Origin: JBBQFC01 sp038321615
Lineage (GTDB): Bacteria; Bacteroidota; Bacteroidia; Flavobacteriales_D; Cryomorphaceae
Direction: 5' to 3'
DNA length: 64,000 nucleotides
Assembly: GCA_038321615.1 (NCBI GenBank)
Contig: JBBQFC010000013.1
Location: forward strand, 1-64,000
Shown here: piece by piece, positions 1-9,277 of the stretch
Layout of the letters: every line of letters starts with the position of its first letter
How positions within the stretch are numbered: the first letter of the stretch is position 1
The notes under the pieces: generated by a model
Told to the model about the DNA's origin: nothing
What the model saw: the letters and a program-made list of their open reading frames with translations, nothing else
Database searches by the model: none
Position numbers and translations under genes: made by a program

Positions 1-2
1 AT

Positions 3-749
3 ATTTCGCTCGTTGACTTATCTACCATGAGCCTTTATGGAAGGATCATTACGGTGGAGCAACCGCTGAGCGATGCTGCCGGTAATCATATTTATGATCA
101 GGACTTTCTATCGGCGTCGAGTATTTCTGAGCAAGATCCGAACGGTTATTTATTGCAAAGAAGTTTGGACGCGTTAATAACAGATTACAAAACCAGCTTA
201 GAGAAGTATGAGTCCGAGTTGGACGATAGGCAATTCGGCCGTGGGCAATGGTGGATTAATCTTCTCGAAGGAGGAACAGAAGCGATACTAGACGGTGCTG
301 TAAACACATTTCCACCTGCTTTGGCGGCCAGTTGGGTAAAGAAGAGGAATATGGCCGTAGGTACTGATACTACCACCACTTCTGATGGCGCTTCGCCTGA
401 AATGGCAGAGTATGTCAAGGGAACCACCAAAGCATTACTGGGAGGAGGCTATAAGTTTATGTCAAGCATGGTTTTCGGCGACAACAAAGAGCCTGTGAGA
501 CCTTCGCGGCCCGTTGCAAGTTTCTCTGAAATGCGGTTGGATGGAAAGATAACCACCACAAATACATCTTCCCTAAACGGCTTTCTGACCCCTGGGAGTT
601 TGATGCAAGGCATGGCGCGCACTGCATTAATTACCCTGCCTACAACGAGATTTTGGGGCTCTATGCAACGTTGCGAACGCCAGAGATTAATATTGCTCCC
701 AGTTATCAGCCAGCTACCACAAGCCTTTTGGATTATAGTGCTGAGTTAG
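3..749 (+). CDS. 5' part of a frameshifted T9SS-secreted protein, cut by the left edge
   Basis: The reading frame is open to the left edge, so the ATG at 27 need not be the start. The segment has no domain I recognise; it is rich in Ser/Thr and ends with the plausible phrase SFSEMRLDG. Past about position 620 this frame looks unlike a natural protein (for example MQRCERQRLILLP). The frame one base back becomes protein-like from about 542 (WKDNHHKYIFPKRLSDPWEF) and runs without a stop into the next ORF, which ends in a T9SS tail. I therefore read both as one gene interrupted by a -1 shift between about 530 and 620. It could be a real lesion, a sequencing error or, less likely, programmed slippage. 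Function unknown. Confidence 0.6.
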   Translation: MSLVDLSTMSLYGRIITVEQPLSDAAGNHIYDQDFLSASSISEQDPNGYLLQRSLDALITDYKTSLEKYESELDDRQFGRGQWWINLLEGGTEAILDGAVNTFPPALAASWVKKRNMAVGTDTTTTSDGASPEMAEYVKGTTKALLGGGYKFMSSMVFGDNKEPVRPSRPVASFSEMRLDGKITTTNTSSLNGFLTPGSLMQGMARTALITLPTTRFWGSMQRCERQRLILLPVISQLPQAFWIIVLS

Positions 750-2122
750 ATAGTAACTGGTGTTGCTCCCCTCAACCAAGCCCTTGTTGGGTGAATAGTT
801 CGGGATATACTTTGGATTCTACTGCCTTCAAGAAACGCACAGCCACTCAGGATATCTATTTCAAACTCAAAAATCCTTTACAATACGTCCTCAACCCCTC
901 GGTGGATATAAATCTGGAGAAAACTAAGATATACATGAGCTACAGCATTACCTTAGAAAATGGTAATGTAATTAATTCGACGAATCCTTTTTTCTACGAT
1001 CAGATTGATTCACTAATTGTTTCGGAAGATGAAAACACCAATCTTTGGTTGATGCATGATATCTCGAGAATTCCTAATAATGGTTTAAAAGGAACCCGGC
1101 GTCAATTGCAACTGGCTTCTGGTTGGTATGAAGTTGAAAACGTGACCAATCTTCTTTTTGGGAGCAAGTTAGAGACTTCATTATATTACAGAGAAGATTA
1201 TTCAACGTTCACTCCTGTGTGCGGTACAAATGGTGGAACAGACGTTTCAGTGCCAACTTTAACAGGAACCGGCCTTCATTTTACACCGACCAAAATTGAA
1301 GTTAAAGTAATGGCCGACATGTATTTCGATCAGCTCTCCTTCACGGGCGAAGAGATTAATACCACACAGGTTTTTACCTATTTATTGCTTGATACAGAGC
1401 AGAATATCGACTTAATTGCAGATTCTGTAAGTTACATACCATGGGCTTCGCTTCCAAGTTTCATTCAAATGTTTCCGGGTGAATTAACTATCGAATCACA
1501 AGTCATTTCTGAGACATCGCCAGAAGCATATCCGGCGAGTAATTTCCTTAATGTATTCGTGCGTGCGGACAATGTTATTATTGATAAGCCACTTTCAGGA
1601 CTAATTGTTAATCTTCCAGCCGCAGATCCTTTAATCAATGTAATGGCATATGATCAAATTCACATCAAGCCAGGGGCGCACATTGAGAAAAATGTTCGTT
1701 TATCTATTAACAAGGATATTTACGGAGTCGCTGCATCGCTGCCCGCGCCCGGCACCTTTGTAGACTCCTTTTGCAGTTCCAATAGCTATCTATCAAGCCA
1801 ACTAAAATCCAATTCGACCGATGTGAATCCTGGAATCTCTGATGCCAGTCAAGACATTGATTATAAATTAGAACTAGAATCGATTAAGCTAAATCTCTAC
1901 CCCAACCCCACCACCGGTCAGCTCACCATCTCAGCAACGCAATCCATTACCTTCGCAGAACTTTACGACCTCGCGGGTCGCAGGCTCATTCAGGAATATT
2001 ACGGCGACGGCGGTGGCCAGCAGGTTCAACTAGACCTGAGCGCCTTAAGTAATGGGGTGTACGTGGTAAAAGCAACTTGCCGCGGCAAAATCTTCACCGA
2101 ACGGGTAGTGGTGAGCCGATGA
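653..2122 (+). CDS. 3' part of the frameshifted protein, with T9SS type A sorting domain
   Basis: About 489 residues, continuing the upstream frame. The first codon offered, TTG at 653, is not a credible start because this frame stays open and protein-like back to about 530. The body is beta-rich and has no recognised enzyme motif. One stretch near residues 290-370 (ASNFLNVFVRADNV, PGAHIEKNVRL) resembles the adhesin-like stalks found before sorting domains. The last 75 or so residues are a clear type A T9SS sorting domain: LYPNPTTGQLTIS, then FAELYDLAGRRL and a final NGVYVVKATCRGKIFTERVVVSR-type strand. The product should be exported by Sec, carried across the outer membrane by T9SS and anchored or released. 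Its substrate or role cannot be told. Confidence 0.75.
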   Translation: MGLYATLRTPEINIAPSYQPATTSLLDYSAELDSNWCCSPQPSPCWVNSSGYTLDSTAFKKRTATQDIYFKLKNPLQYVLNPSVDINLEKTKIYMSYSITLENGNVINSTNPFFYDQIDSLIVSEDENTNLWLMHDISRIPNNGLKGTRRQLQLASGWYEVENVTNLLFGSKLETSLYYREDYSTFTPVCGTNGGTDVSVPTLTGTGLHFTPTKIEVKVMADMYFDQLSFTGEEINTTQVFTYLLLDTEQNIDLIADSVSYIPWASLPSFIQMFPGELTIESQVISETSPEAYPASNFLNVFVRADNVIIDKPLSGLIVNLPAADPLINVMAYDQIHIKPGAHIEKNVRLSINKDIYGVAASLPAPGTFVDSFCSSNSYLSSQLKSNSTDVNPGISDASQDIDYKLELESIKLNLYPNPTTGQLTISATQSITFAELYDLAGRRLIQEYYGDGGGQQVQLDLSALSNGVYVVKATCRGKIFTERVVVSR

Positions 2123-2609
2123 AGTTCTATGTCTATTTTGCCGTATTTAACACAAAGGGCATGGAGTGGTATCCCAGGAAGCTGGTTTTTTGTTGGGGAG
2201 CTTTTTGATGTGTTGATTTGAAGATGTGATTTGGTCATTTTGCCAAACGGTTGATATCCTGAGATTCTCAACCCATAAAAGCGTTGTCAGCAACCCCAAA
2301 AACAGCTAAAAAGCACCACTGCCTGCACTTATAAATGATTTTTATAGGCCTTTTAATCCTTGGGCACGAAAGGGATTCGATACAATTGCAGGATTCCAAC
2401 TATTATTTTTTTCTATCCATCCTTGCACAGCCCACCGAAAAAATCTAATATTGAGCATTCTACTTCAATGATGCAAAAATTGCGCTACGTTCCTTATTAC
2501 CCCTGCAAGCCGGTGTCGCTTCGGAACTTGAAGCCAATTTTTGACTGTTAGGTAAAGCAATGGCTCTCGGAGAGCTTACTGCTTTGTTCCACCCTGACAT
2601 ATTCATTTC
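2123..2609. other. Intergenic region ahead of the SusCD operon
   Basis: About 490 bases. A 63-codon frame (2360-2551) and an 81-codon frame on the minus strand have no protein-like composition, so I take them as chance. The only structure I see is an imperfect hairpin at 2554-2585 just before susC. I found no convincing TAnnTTTG -7 box. The promoter of the operon should lie here. Confidence 0.5.
2554..2585 (+). promoter_or_regulatory. Imperfect hairpin in the susC leader
   Basis: An outer pair AAAGCA/TGCTTT and an inner pair GCTCTC/GAGAGC around a one-base centre form a nested stem ending 24 bases before the susC ATG. There is no U-run after it, so it is not a standard terminator. It could be an operator or a leader RNA structure controlling the operon. 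Seen in sequence; function inferred. Confidence 0.3.
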
Positions 2610-5600
2610 ATGATCTCGAAATTTTACAGCTTTACCCTGTTTTTATTCCTTGGAATTACACCCATAATTCAGGCGCAAATAAACATGAGCGGCATAGTCC
2701 GCGATGCCGAAACCCAAGAAGCCTTGCCCGGTGTGGTGATTCAATTTCAAAGAACCGCCGAAGGTGCGATTACCGATATGGATGGACGCTTCACTTTCTC
2801 CACTCCGGCCGATGTGCAAGTTGGCGACTCCATCCGATTTTCCTTTTTGGGCTACCAACGCCTTGCCATTCCCATCCGGAATGCTGCAAACTTGGAAGTG
2901 CTTTTGCCACGCAATCAAAAAATTTTAGGCGAAGTAGTAGTAACGGCCATCGGTATCCAAAGGGATAAGCGAAAGGTAGGCTACAGCGTCACCGAAGTAA
3001 GTGGTAGCGAGCTAACCGAATCGCGGGAGGTAAGTGTGCTTAACGCGCTCAACAGCAAGGTGGCCGGGGTAACCGTAACTTCTACTTCTGGCTCGCCAGG
3101 TGCTTCCACTGCCATTCGCATACGCGGAAACCAATCGATAAATGGAGGCAATGATCCGCTCATAATTATCGACGGTATCCCCATCGACAATTCGTACCGA
3201 GGCTCAAACTTTACCGATCAAGCCAATCGCGGCATCGACATAAACCCCAACGACATAGCCAGTATGTCGGTGTTGAAAGGGGGTGCTGCTTCGGCGCTTT
3301 ATGGCTTGCGAGCTGCAAATGGCGCCATCGTAATAACCACCAAAAAGGGAAAAGCTGGAAAAACGGAAGTCTCGTTTAACACCACTACTACCCTCGACCG
3401 GGTGAATAAGCTGCCAGAGATGCAAGACCGTTATTCGCAAGGTTCGGGTGGTGCTTTTATCGAAGGATCCAACAGTACCTGGGGCGCCCTGCTCGATACG
3501 CTGCGCTATGACGGTGATGGCGATTATCTATTTGATTCCAACGGGCGCATTGTAAACCAAAGTGATCCAACTGCAACGGATGCCCGGGTGAATGCTTACG
3601 ATAATCTCGACAACTTTTTCAGGACGGGGGTCACGCTCAACAATGCCCTGAGCGTAAGTGGAGGAAATGAGAAAGGCAGCTTCTATTTTTCGGCCGCCGA
3701 TCTGCGTCAAACGGGGATTATTCCGCTTACCGAGTACCGCCGTACTTCCGTGCGCGCTTCCGCCAATACCGCCATTCGACCAAATCTGGAATTGAAATTC
3801 ACCGCCAATTATATCAATAGCGAAGCAGACCGTGCCCAGCGGGGCAGCAATCTTTCGGGCGTGATGTTGGGCTTATTGCGCGCTCCGGCATCGTTCGATC
3901 TCGCCAATGGTTTCGACAATGCTGCTGATGAAGAAGCGGCCTATCAATTTCCTGATGGATCTCAGCGGACCTATCACGATGCCTTCGACAATCCGTATTG
4001 GTCGGTTAACAAGAACAGGAATGAAGAATCGCTCAACCGGTTGATCGGTGTAGCCGAATTTTCTTGGAAACCCTGGCCCTGGATGACCATTACCGAAAGG
4101 GCGGGAGTAGATACGTATGCCGAGCAGCGTAAGAGTTATTGGGACAGCCGCTCCAATGAGTTCAAAGACCTAGGAGGCGCCATCTTTGACGAAACGGTGA
4201 ATCAGAAAAATCTGACCAACGATTTAATAGTGGCGATGACTAAAAGTTGGGGCGAAAAATGGAATAGTTCGCTGGTGCTCGGACATAACTATCAGGCTTA
4301 CAATAAGACGTTCTACACCGTCGATGGATACGATTTTGTAATCGACGGTTTTTACGATATTTCAAATGTAGCTTCGCTTAATGTGGAAGCCGACGACTTT
4401 GTAGATCAATCGCGGTTGATTGGCGCTTATGGAGAGCTATCGGTAGATTATAACCGTGCGTATTACCTCACGCTCACCGGGCGCCAAGACTGGTCGAGCA
4501 CCTTGCCTCCCGGCAACAACAGCTTCTTCTATCCGTCGGCAAGTTTTGGTTGGGTTCTTACCGAATTGGTCGATTTAGGTCCGGTAGCTTACGCCAAACT
4601 GCGCTCCAGCTACGCCATTACGGGCAACGACGCTTTCCAGAATTATCTCACTTCGAACTTTTTCGTTTCCGGAGGGAGCACCCAAGGCCAGCTAACGTAT
4701 GGCCCCAATACCACCATCGGCAGTTTGGATTTGAAACCGGAGTTTACCAATGCTTTTGAGATCGGAACCGATCTGCGAAGCCGCAATAATCGGCTGCGTT
4801 TGGATTTGACCTATTACCAAACTTCCTCGCGCGATCAAATTGTGGTAATTCCCATTGCCAATAGCACGGGTTATCTCGACTACGTCACCAATATTGGACA
4901 AATCGATAACAAGGGAATAGAAATTCTGCTCGAAGCAGACATTCTCGATCGCAAACCCGCCCGACCCGATAAAGTATGGTGGACGGCTTCCATAAACTTC
5001 ACCCGAAACCGCAACGAAGTGGTAGAACTCGCCGATGGACTTACCAATATCGCATTACCCAGCAACGGAGTGGCGAGCACCCAATCGCGGGTTATTGTTG
5101 GCGAGCAGTACGGAGTGCTATTCGGCACGCGCTGGCTGCGCAATTCGTCTGGACAAATTTTAGTGGACGACGATGGTTATCCGCTCCGCGATGCTGAAAG
5201 TGGGATTATCGGCGATCCAAACCCCGATTTCACGTCTGGATTCCGCAATACCTTTGGCTGGCGCAATTGGAGTTTGAGTTTTCTACTCGATATTCGCGTA
5301 GGCGGCGACATGTACAACGGCACCCGAGCCGTAACGCGAACGCTCGGTACACACGCCGATACCGAAAACCGCGACGAGCTGATCGTATTCGATGGGGTAT
5401 TTCAAAGCACCGGACAACCAAACAATATCGCCGTAAGGCAAGATCAAAGCTTCTATCGATACGGGCTGATAGGCATTTCTGAAGATAATGTAGAAGAGGT
5501 GAACTGGCTTCGCATGCGCGATTTAAACCTTACCTATTCTTTCAGCGCTGAGCTCTGTAAAAAGTTGCGCCTGGCGCGCGCTTCGGCGACTTTTACGGCG

Positions 5601-5741
5601 CGAAACCTTTTCCTGATTACCAACTACAGCGGCATCGATCCGGAAACTTCGCTCGGTGGGGCTTCCAATGCGTTTGGCCGCGATTATTTTAACAGTCCCA
5701 ATACGAAGAGCTATGGGATTAATCTTTCCGTAACATTTTAA
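2610..5741 (+). CDS. SusC/RagA-family TonB-dependent outer-membrane transporter
   Basis: 1043 residues, normal for SusC-type transporters. A signal peptide of about 22 residues (ending IIQAQ) is followed by a carboxypeptidase-regulatory-like domain (about 24-105, GIVRDAETQEALPGVV). Next come the TonB-dependent plug (about 110-235, GEVVVTAIGIQRDKRKVGYS and later DPLIIIDGIPID) and a long 22-strand barrel ending in YGINLSVTF. With its SusD partner it should import oligomers across the outer membrane using TonB energy. It is the first gene of a five-gene operon, with only 3 bases before the SusD gene. Neighbouring cyanophycinase-like peptidases suggest a peptide or poly-amino-acid cargo rather than a glycan; that part is inference. 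Confidence 0.96.
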   Translation: MISKFYSFTLFLFLGITPIIQAQINMSGIVRDAETQEALPGVVIQFQRTAEGAITDMDGRFTFSTPADVQVGDSIRFSFLGYQRLAIPIRNAANLEVLLPRNQKILGEVVVTAIGIQRDKRKVGYSVTEVSGSELTESREVSVLNALNSKVAGVTVTSTSGSPGASTAIRIRGNQSINGGNDPLIIIDGIPIDNSYRGSNFTDQANRGIDINPNDIASMSVLKGGAASALYGLRAANGAIVITTKKGKAGKTEVSFNTTTTLDRVNKLPEMQDRYSQGSGGAFIEGSNSTWGALLDTLRYDGDGDYLFDSNGRIVNQSDPTATDARVNAYDNLDNFFRTGVTLNNALSVSGGNEKGSFYFSAADLRQTGIIPLTEYRRTSVRASANTAIRPNLELKFTANYINSEADRAQRGSNLSGVMLGLLRAPASFDLANGFDNAADEEAAYQFPDGSQRTYHDAFDNPYWSVNKNRNEESLNRLIGVAEFSWKPWPWMTITERAGVDTYAEQRKSYWDSRSNEFKDLGGAIFDETVNQKNLTNDLIVAMTKSWGEKWNSSLVLGHNYQAYNKTFYTVDGYDFVIDGFYDISNVASLNVEADDFVDQSRLIGAYGELSVDYNRAYYLTLTGRQDWSSTLPPGNNSFFYPSASFGWVLTELVDLGPVAYAKLRSSYAITGNDAFQNYLTSNFFVSGGSTQGQLTYGPNTTIGSLDLKPEFTNAFEIGTDLRSRNNRLRLDLTYYQTSSRDQIVVIPIANSTGYLDYVTNIGQIDNKGIEILLEADILDRKPARPDKVWWTASINFTRNRNEVVELADGLTNIALPSNGVASTQSRVIVGEQYGVLFGTRWLRNSSGQILVDDDGYPLRDAESGIIGDPNPDFTSGFRNTFGWRNWSLSFLLDIRVGGDMYNGTRAVTRTLGTHADTENRDELIVFDGVFQSTGQPNNIAVRQDQSFYRYGLIGISEDNVEEVNWLRMRDLNLTYSFSAELCKKLRLARASATFTARNLFLITNYSGIDPETSLGGASNAFGRDYFNSPNTKSYGINLSVTF

Positions 5742-5744
5742 GCT

Positions 5745-7115
5745 ATGAGCATACTCCGAATTTTTTCCGTTTTCTCCATAACGCTCATCTTCTCGGCTTG
5801 CGATATCGAAGAGTTTAGCGACAATCCGAATGTGCCCACCACCGCACCGCTGAGCACCTTGCTCCCACCAACACAGAAGGCTTTAGGCGATTTTCAAGGC
5901 GGGCGGATTTTTAGGTATTCAAATATTTTCGCCCAGCAATTGCGCGGGGTTGATGGGCAGGAAGCCTTGATTGAGAATTACAATCCCGACGAACTTTTCG
6001 TGGGCAATATATGGAGCGACGGCTACGTAAGCGCTATGACTAACCTTCGAATAATCATAGACCGAGCCGATGCTGAGGGCTCTCCGCATTATGCAGGAGT
6101 TGCTCGTGTGCAAATGGGTACTTGTCTCGGCATTTTAGCCGATTTATGGGGCGATGTACCTTATTCCCAAGCCCTGCAAGGAGCGGTATTTCCAAACCCA
6201 ATTTACGATTCCCAAGAGTCGATTTACAATACGATTGACGCCATTCTAGCGCGAGCTATAGAAGATTTGAATCAGCCGAGCAGCGTTTTTACGCCAGGGC
6301 CAGATGATCTGATTTACGCGGGAAATCTGATAAATTGGAGTCGGGCTGCGGGAATTCTGCGCGTGCGCTATGCCTTGCACACCACCAAGGTTGATCCACA
6401 GGCGGCAAATCGTGCTTTGGAGCTGCAGCAAATGGCGAGTTTCGAAAGTGCTGCAAGCGATTTCACCTATCCCTACCTTGGCACAGGAACCGACGTAAAT
6501 CCGATTTCGAGTTTTTACAGCACTACGCCCTACGCCAACATTGATCCCAGCTTCACAGATCTTCTGGCCGATCTGGGCGATCCGAGAGCTCCATCTATGT
6601 TTGCAAGTATTCCTTTTTCCGGTGGTCAGCGCAAGCCGGGAGCCTATTTTTCGAGTCCTGCATCGCCGGTGGTTCTCTGCGGATACATGGAAGAAAAATT
6701 TCTAAGAGCGGAAATAGCGGCTCGAACGCAGCCAGGTTCGGCCGCGACGGCCCAAGCAGAATTGACCGAGGCCATAACGATCTCGATGCAGCAGGTTTCG
6801 AATAGTGTTATACCTTCGGGCGATGTGGAAGCCTACATCTCCGAAAGGGCTACGCTCAATGGCGATTTTAACCACGACTTGGAGATCATTCTCACGCAAA
6901 AATACATAGCCATGTTCACCACTCCAGAAACGTGGACGGATTACCGCCGAACAGGAATACCAGCGCTTACGCCAAATGCAGGCGGGGCGAGCAGCTCCAA
7001 TCCCAATGGAGAAATACCCCGCCGGTTGATTTACCCGCAGAGCGAGCGGTTGAGAAATCCAAATTTCCCAAGCCCGACACCCACCATGCAAGATCGATTT
7101 TGGTGGGATCAATAA
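5745..7115 (+). CDS. SusD/RagB-family nutrient-binding lipoprotein
   Basis: 456 residues. The signal peptide ends in the lipobox IFSAC (Cys19), so the mature protein is a lipoprotein, expected on the cell surface as the lid of the SusC barrel. The N-terminal DNPNVPTTAPLSTLLP, the helical middle (GILADLWGDVPYSQAL) and the C-terminal ETWTDYRRTGIPAL-PRRLIYPQSE segment are typical of the SusD_2 type often paired with SusC for peptide or mixed substrates. The gene follows susC by 3 bases, and the next gene overlaps its 3' end, so they are almost certainly co-transcribed. The ligand cannot be predicted from sequence alone. Confidence 0.94.
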   Translation: MSILRIFSVFSITLIFSACDIEEFSDNPNVPTTAPLSTLLPPTQKALGDFQGGRIFRYSNIFAQQLRGVDGQEALIENYNPDELFVGNIWSDGYVSAMTNLRIIIDRADAEGSPHYAGVARVQMGTCLGILADLWGDVPYSQALQGAVFPNPIYDSQESIYNTIDAILARAIEDLNQPSSVFTPGPDDLIYAGNLINWSRAAGILRVRYALHTTKVDPQAANRALELQQMASFESAASDFTYPYLGTGTDVNPISSFYSTTPYANIDPSFTDLLADLGDPRAPSMFASIPFSGGQRKPGAYFSSPASPVVLCGYMEEKFLRAEIAARTQPGSAATAQAELTEAITISMQQVSNSVIPSGDVEAYISERATLNGDFNHDLEIILTQKYIAMFTTPETWTDYRRTGIPALTPNAGGASSSNPNGEIPRRLIYPQSERLRNPNFPSPTPTMQDRFWWDQ

Positions 7116-7969
7116 GAATCATATTCACCTTTATTACCTTGGTTTTCTTCGGTTGTACCGTTGTGGAGCAGGAAGAGCAGGAGCCGAATAATTCTTCGGA
7201 AATCGGAGCAAAAGGGACACTATTCATAATCGGCGGTGGTTCGCGCCCCGACGCAATGATGAAGGAGCTGTGCGTAGTGTCTTTGCCGGGAGTGAAGTCT
7301 TATGCTATCGTCTTAACGCAAGCCAGTGGCGAGCCCGATTCGGCCTATTATTATTTAAATCTGCAATTCGTTGAGCACACACGGCGGCCTATTCTCCACG
7401 TAGATTCCCTTCGATTGTTGACTTTCCCGATCGACAGTATCGAAAATGCCGACCTGATTTTTATTTCGGGCGGCGATCAGAACAGATTTATGTCCGCTGT
7501 TTCCGCGAAGGCGAAATCTGCCATTACAGATGCTTACCGCAAGGGTGCAACCATTGCCGGAACGAGCGCGGGCGCAGCTTTAATGAGCAAAGTGATGATA
7601 ACCGGTGACCAAAGGCTGGAGTCTGAATACGAGTCGACGTATAGTCATTTGAAGTACGGAAATGGCATATATGCCGAAGGGCTCGGCTTAGTCGATAGCA
7701 TGATAGTCGATCAGCATTTTGTGCGGCGAAGCAGATACAATCGGCTTATTTCGGCAATGGCCGATACCGGGTTTCCGCTGGCAATTGGTATTGAAGAATC
7801 TACCGCTTTGGTGCTGAGCCCACACACCGGCAGAGTAGTTGGCGATGCTCAGGTTTTAATCTTCCGCGCGCCCGCAAATATCACCCGATTTGGCGATCAA
7901 ATTGGATTTAAAAATCTTGTAATTCACGCCTATCTTCCTGGCGACACCCTATCTTTAGACCATTTATGA
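7103..7969 (+). CDS. Cyanophycinase-like S51 peptidase, lipoprotein
   Basis: About 288 residues if it starts at GTG 7103 (TTG 7100 is equally possible). The longer in-frame extension upstream lies inside the SusD gene. I chose 7103 because it gives a compact lipoprotein signal, with Cys18 after TLVFFG. Family marks of cyanophycinase/peptidase S51 are LFIIGGG near the N-terminus, ISGGDQ, the nucleophile elbow GTSAGAA with the catalytic Ser, and VDQHFVRRSRYNRL carrying the catalytic His and the basic patch. Known family members cut cyanophycin (poly-Asp with Arg side chains) into beta-Asp-Arg dipeptides. The lipid anchor places it in the periplasm or on the outer membrane, unlike cytosolic CphB. 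The exact substrate is inferred. Confidence 0.85.
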   Translation: MGSIRIIFTFITLVFFGCTVVEQEEQEPNNSSEIGAKGTLFIIGGGSRPDAMMKELCVVSLPGVKSYAIVLTQASGEPDSAYYYLNLQFVEHTRRPILHVDSLRLLTFPIDSIENADLIFISGGDQNRFMSAVSAKAKSAITDAYRKGATIAGTSAGAALMSKVMITGDQRLESEYESTYSHLKYGNGIYAEGLGLVDSMIVDQHFVRRSRYNRLISAMADTGFPLAIGIEESTALVLSPHTGRVVGDAQVLIFRAPANITRFGDQIGFKNLVIHAYLPGDTLSLDHL

Positions 7970-9276
7970 TGAAAACAATTATCCTTTCTATCTGCGCGTC
8001 CATGAGCCTTCATTTAGCTCACAGCCAGTCGTACACGAGCTATTTTACCGGGAATGTTACCGACATAGTCACCCAGCCACAGTTCGGCATTTGCCTTATG
8101 GGCGGCGCCGGCGAAAGCGACGATGCAATGATCTGGTTTCTGGAGCGGGCCAACGGAGGCGATGTACTCGTGCTCCGTGCAAGCGGTGCCGATGGTTACA
8201 ACGACTATATGTATAGCGACCTCGGGGTTTCTGTGAATAGTGTGGAGACCATCGTTTTCAATAATGCTGCTGCAGCAAGCGATCCGTACGTTATTGGAAA
8301 AGTCAACAATGCAGAAGCCATCTGGTTTGCCGGTGGCGATCAAGGCGATTATATCGACTATTGGAAAGGCACGGCCATTGAAGATGGCATCAATAATTTG
8401 ATCAATGTGAAGCAGGGGCCCGTGGGCGGAATCTCAGCGGGAATGGCCATTCTCGGACAAGCCTATTTTTCGGCGAGTCAGGGCACTATCACCGAGGAGC
8501 AGGCTTTGGCCAATCCTTTCGCCCCGCAAATGGTGATCGGCTACGACGATTTTCTCGAAGTCCCGTTTTTGGAAAACGTCATTACCGAAACTCATTTTAA
8601 CGATCCCGATCGCATTCGCTACGGACGTATCGTAGCCTTCATGGCGCGATTGGGCTTCGATCAGGGAATTATTCCGCTTGGAATAGCATCAAACGAATAC
8701 GGCGCGATAGCTATTGATGAGTTCGGCTTAGCCCGTGCTTTCGGGGAATACCCCGAGTTTGAAGAAGATTTGGTTTACTTCCTACAACCCAATTGCGAAG
8801 GACCCCAAGGCCCCGAGCTTATCGATTCGGGTTCCCCACTCACCTGGAATCGCAGCCAAGAAGCGGTAAAGGTTTACCAAGTTCCAGCCACGGTAAATGG
8901 TGAAAATACGTTTGACCTTACCAATTGGCACGATGGGGTAGGCGGTACCTGGGAGAATTGGTATGTGGAAGCTGGGGTGCTTACGCGAACGGAAAACGCG
9001 GCGCAGCCCAACTGTTTCTTAGGTCTGGAATCACTGAACGAATTAGAGATCAAGCTTTATCCAAACCCCGCGCAGAGTGAGCTTTGGTTGAGCGCAGATA
9101 TCGATGGCATTGCCACCTATCGAATTTTCGACTTAAGCGGCCGAATTTTGCAAGAGGGAACCAAAAATTCCGAGCCATGGTTAATTTCGCTCCACCAATT
9201 CACAGCCGGATATTATTACATTGAGCTTTCAGCGGCTAATCGAGCTACAACGATCGGATTTATAAAGACTCCATAA
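7966..9276 (+). CDS. Secreted cyanophycinase-like S51 peptidase with T9SS sorting domain
   Basis: 436 residues; the ATGATGA start overlaps the stop of the preceding gene. A signal peptide (about 1-21, LHLAHSQS) precedes an S51 core: GICLMGGAGESDDAM, IWFAGGDQGDY, nucleophile elbow GGISAGMAILG, and ITETHFNDPDRIRYGRIVAF with the family His. The elbow differs from the canonical GTSAGA, so specificity may differ from its neighbour. Residues about 355-436 form a type A T9SS domain (IKLYPNPAQSELWLS, YRIFDLSGRIL, GYYYIELS), so the enzyme should be released or held outside the cell. It is probably the first-attack depolymerase for an insoluble or large polyamide, with the lipoprotein paralogue acting later. 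That division of labour is inference. Confidence 0.87.
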   Translation: MMKTIILSICASMSLHLAHSQSYTSYFTGNVTDIVTQPQFGICLMGGAGESDDAMIWFLERANGGDVLVLRASGADGYNDYMYSDLGVSVNSVETIVFNNAAAASDPYVIGKVNNAEAIWFAGGDQGDYIDYWKGTAIEDGINNLINVKQGPVGGISAGMAILGQAYFSASQGTITEEQALANPFAPQMVIGYDDFLEVPFLENVITETHFNDPDRIRYGRIVAFMARLGFDQGIIPLGIASNEYGAIAIDEFGLARAFGEYPEFEEDLVYFLQPNCEGPQGPELIDSGSPLTWNRSQEAVKVYQVPATVNGENTFDLTNWHDGVGGTWENWYVEAGVLTRTENAAQPNCFLGLESLNELEIKLYPNPAQSELWLSADIDGIATYRIFDLSGRILQEGTKNSEPWLISLHQFTAGYYYIELSAANRATTIGFIKTP

Positions 9277-9277
9277 T

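Noticed and set aside
2360..2551. 63-codon ORF upstream of susC
   Set aside because: Composition is not protein-like, there is no start-site signal, and it ends at the leader hairpin.
6932..7102. 57-codon extension of the first S51 peptidase
   Set aside because: It lies within the SusD gene and would bury the lipoprotein signal in the middle of the protein.
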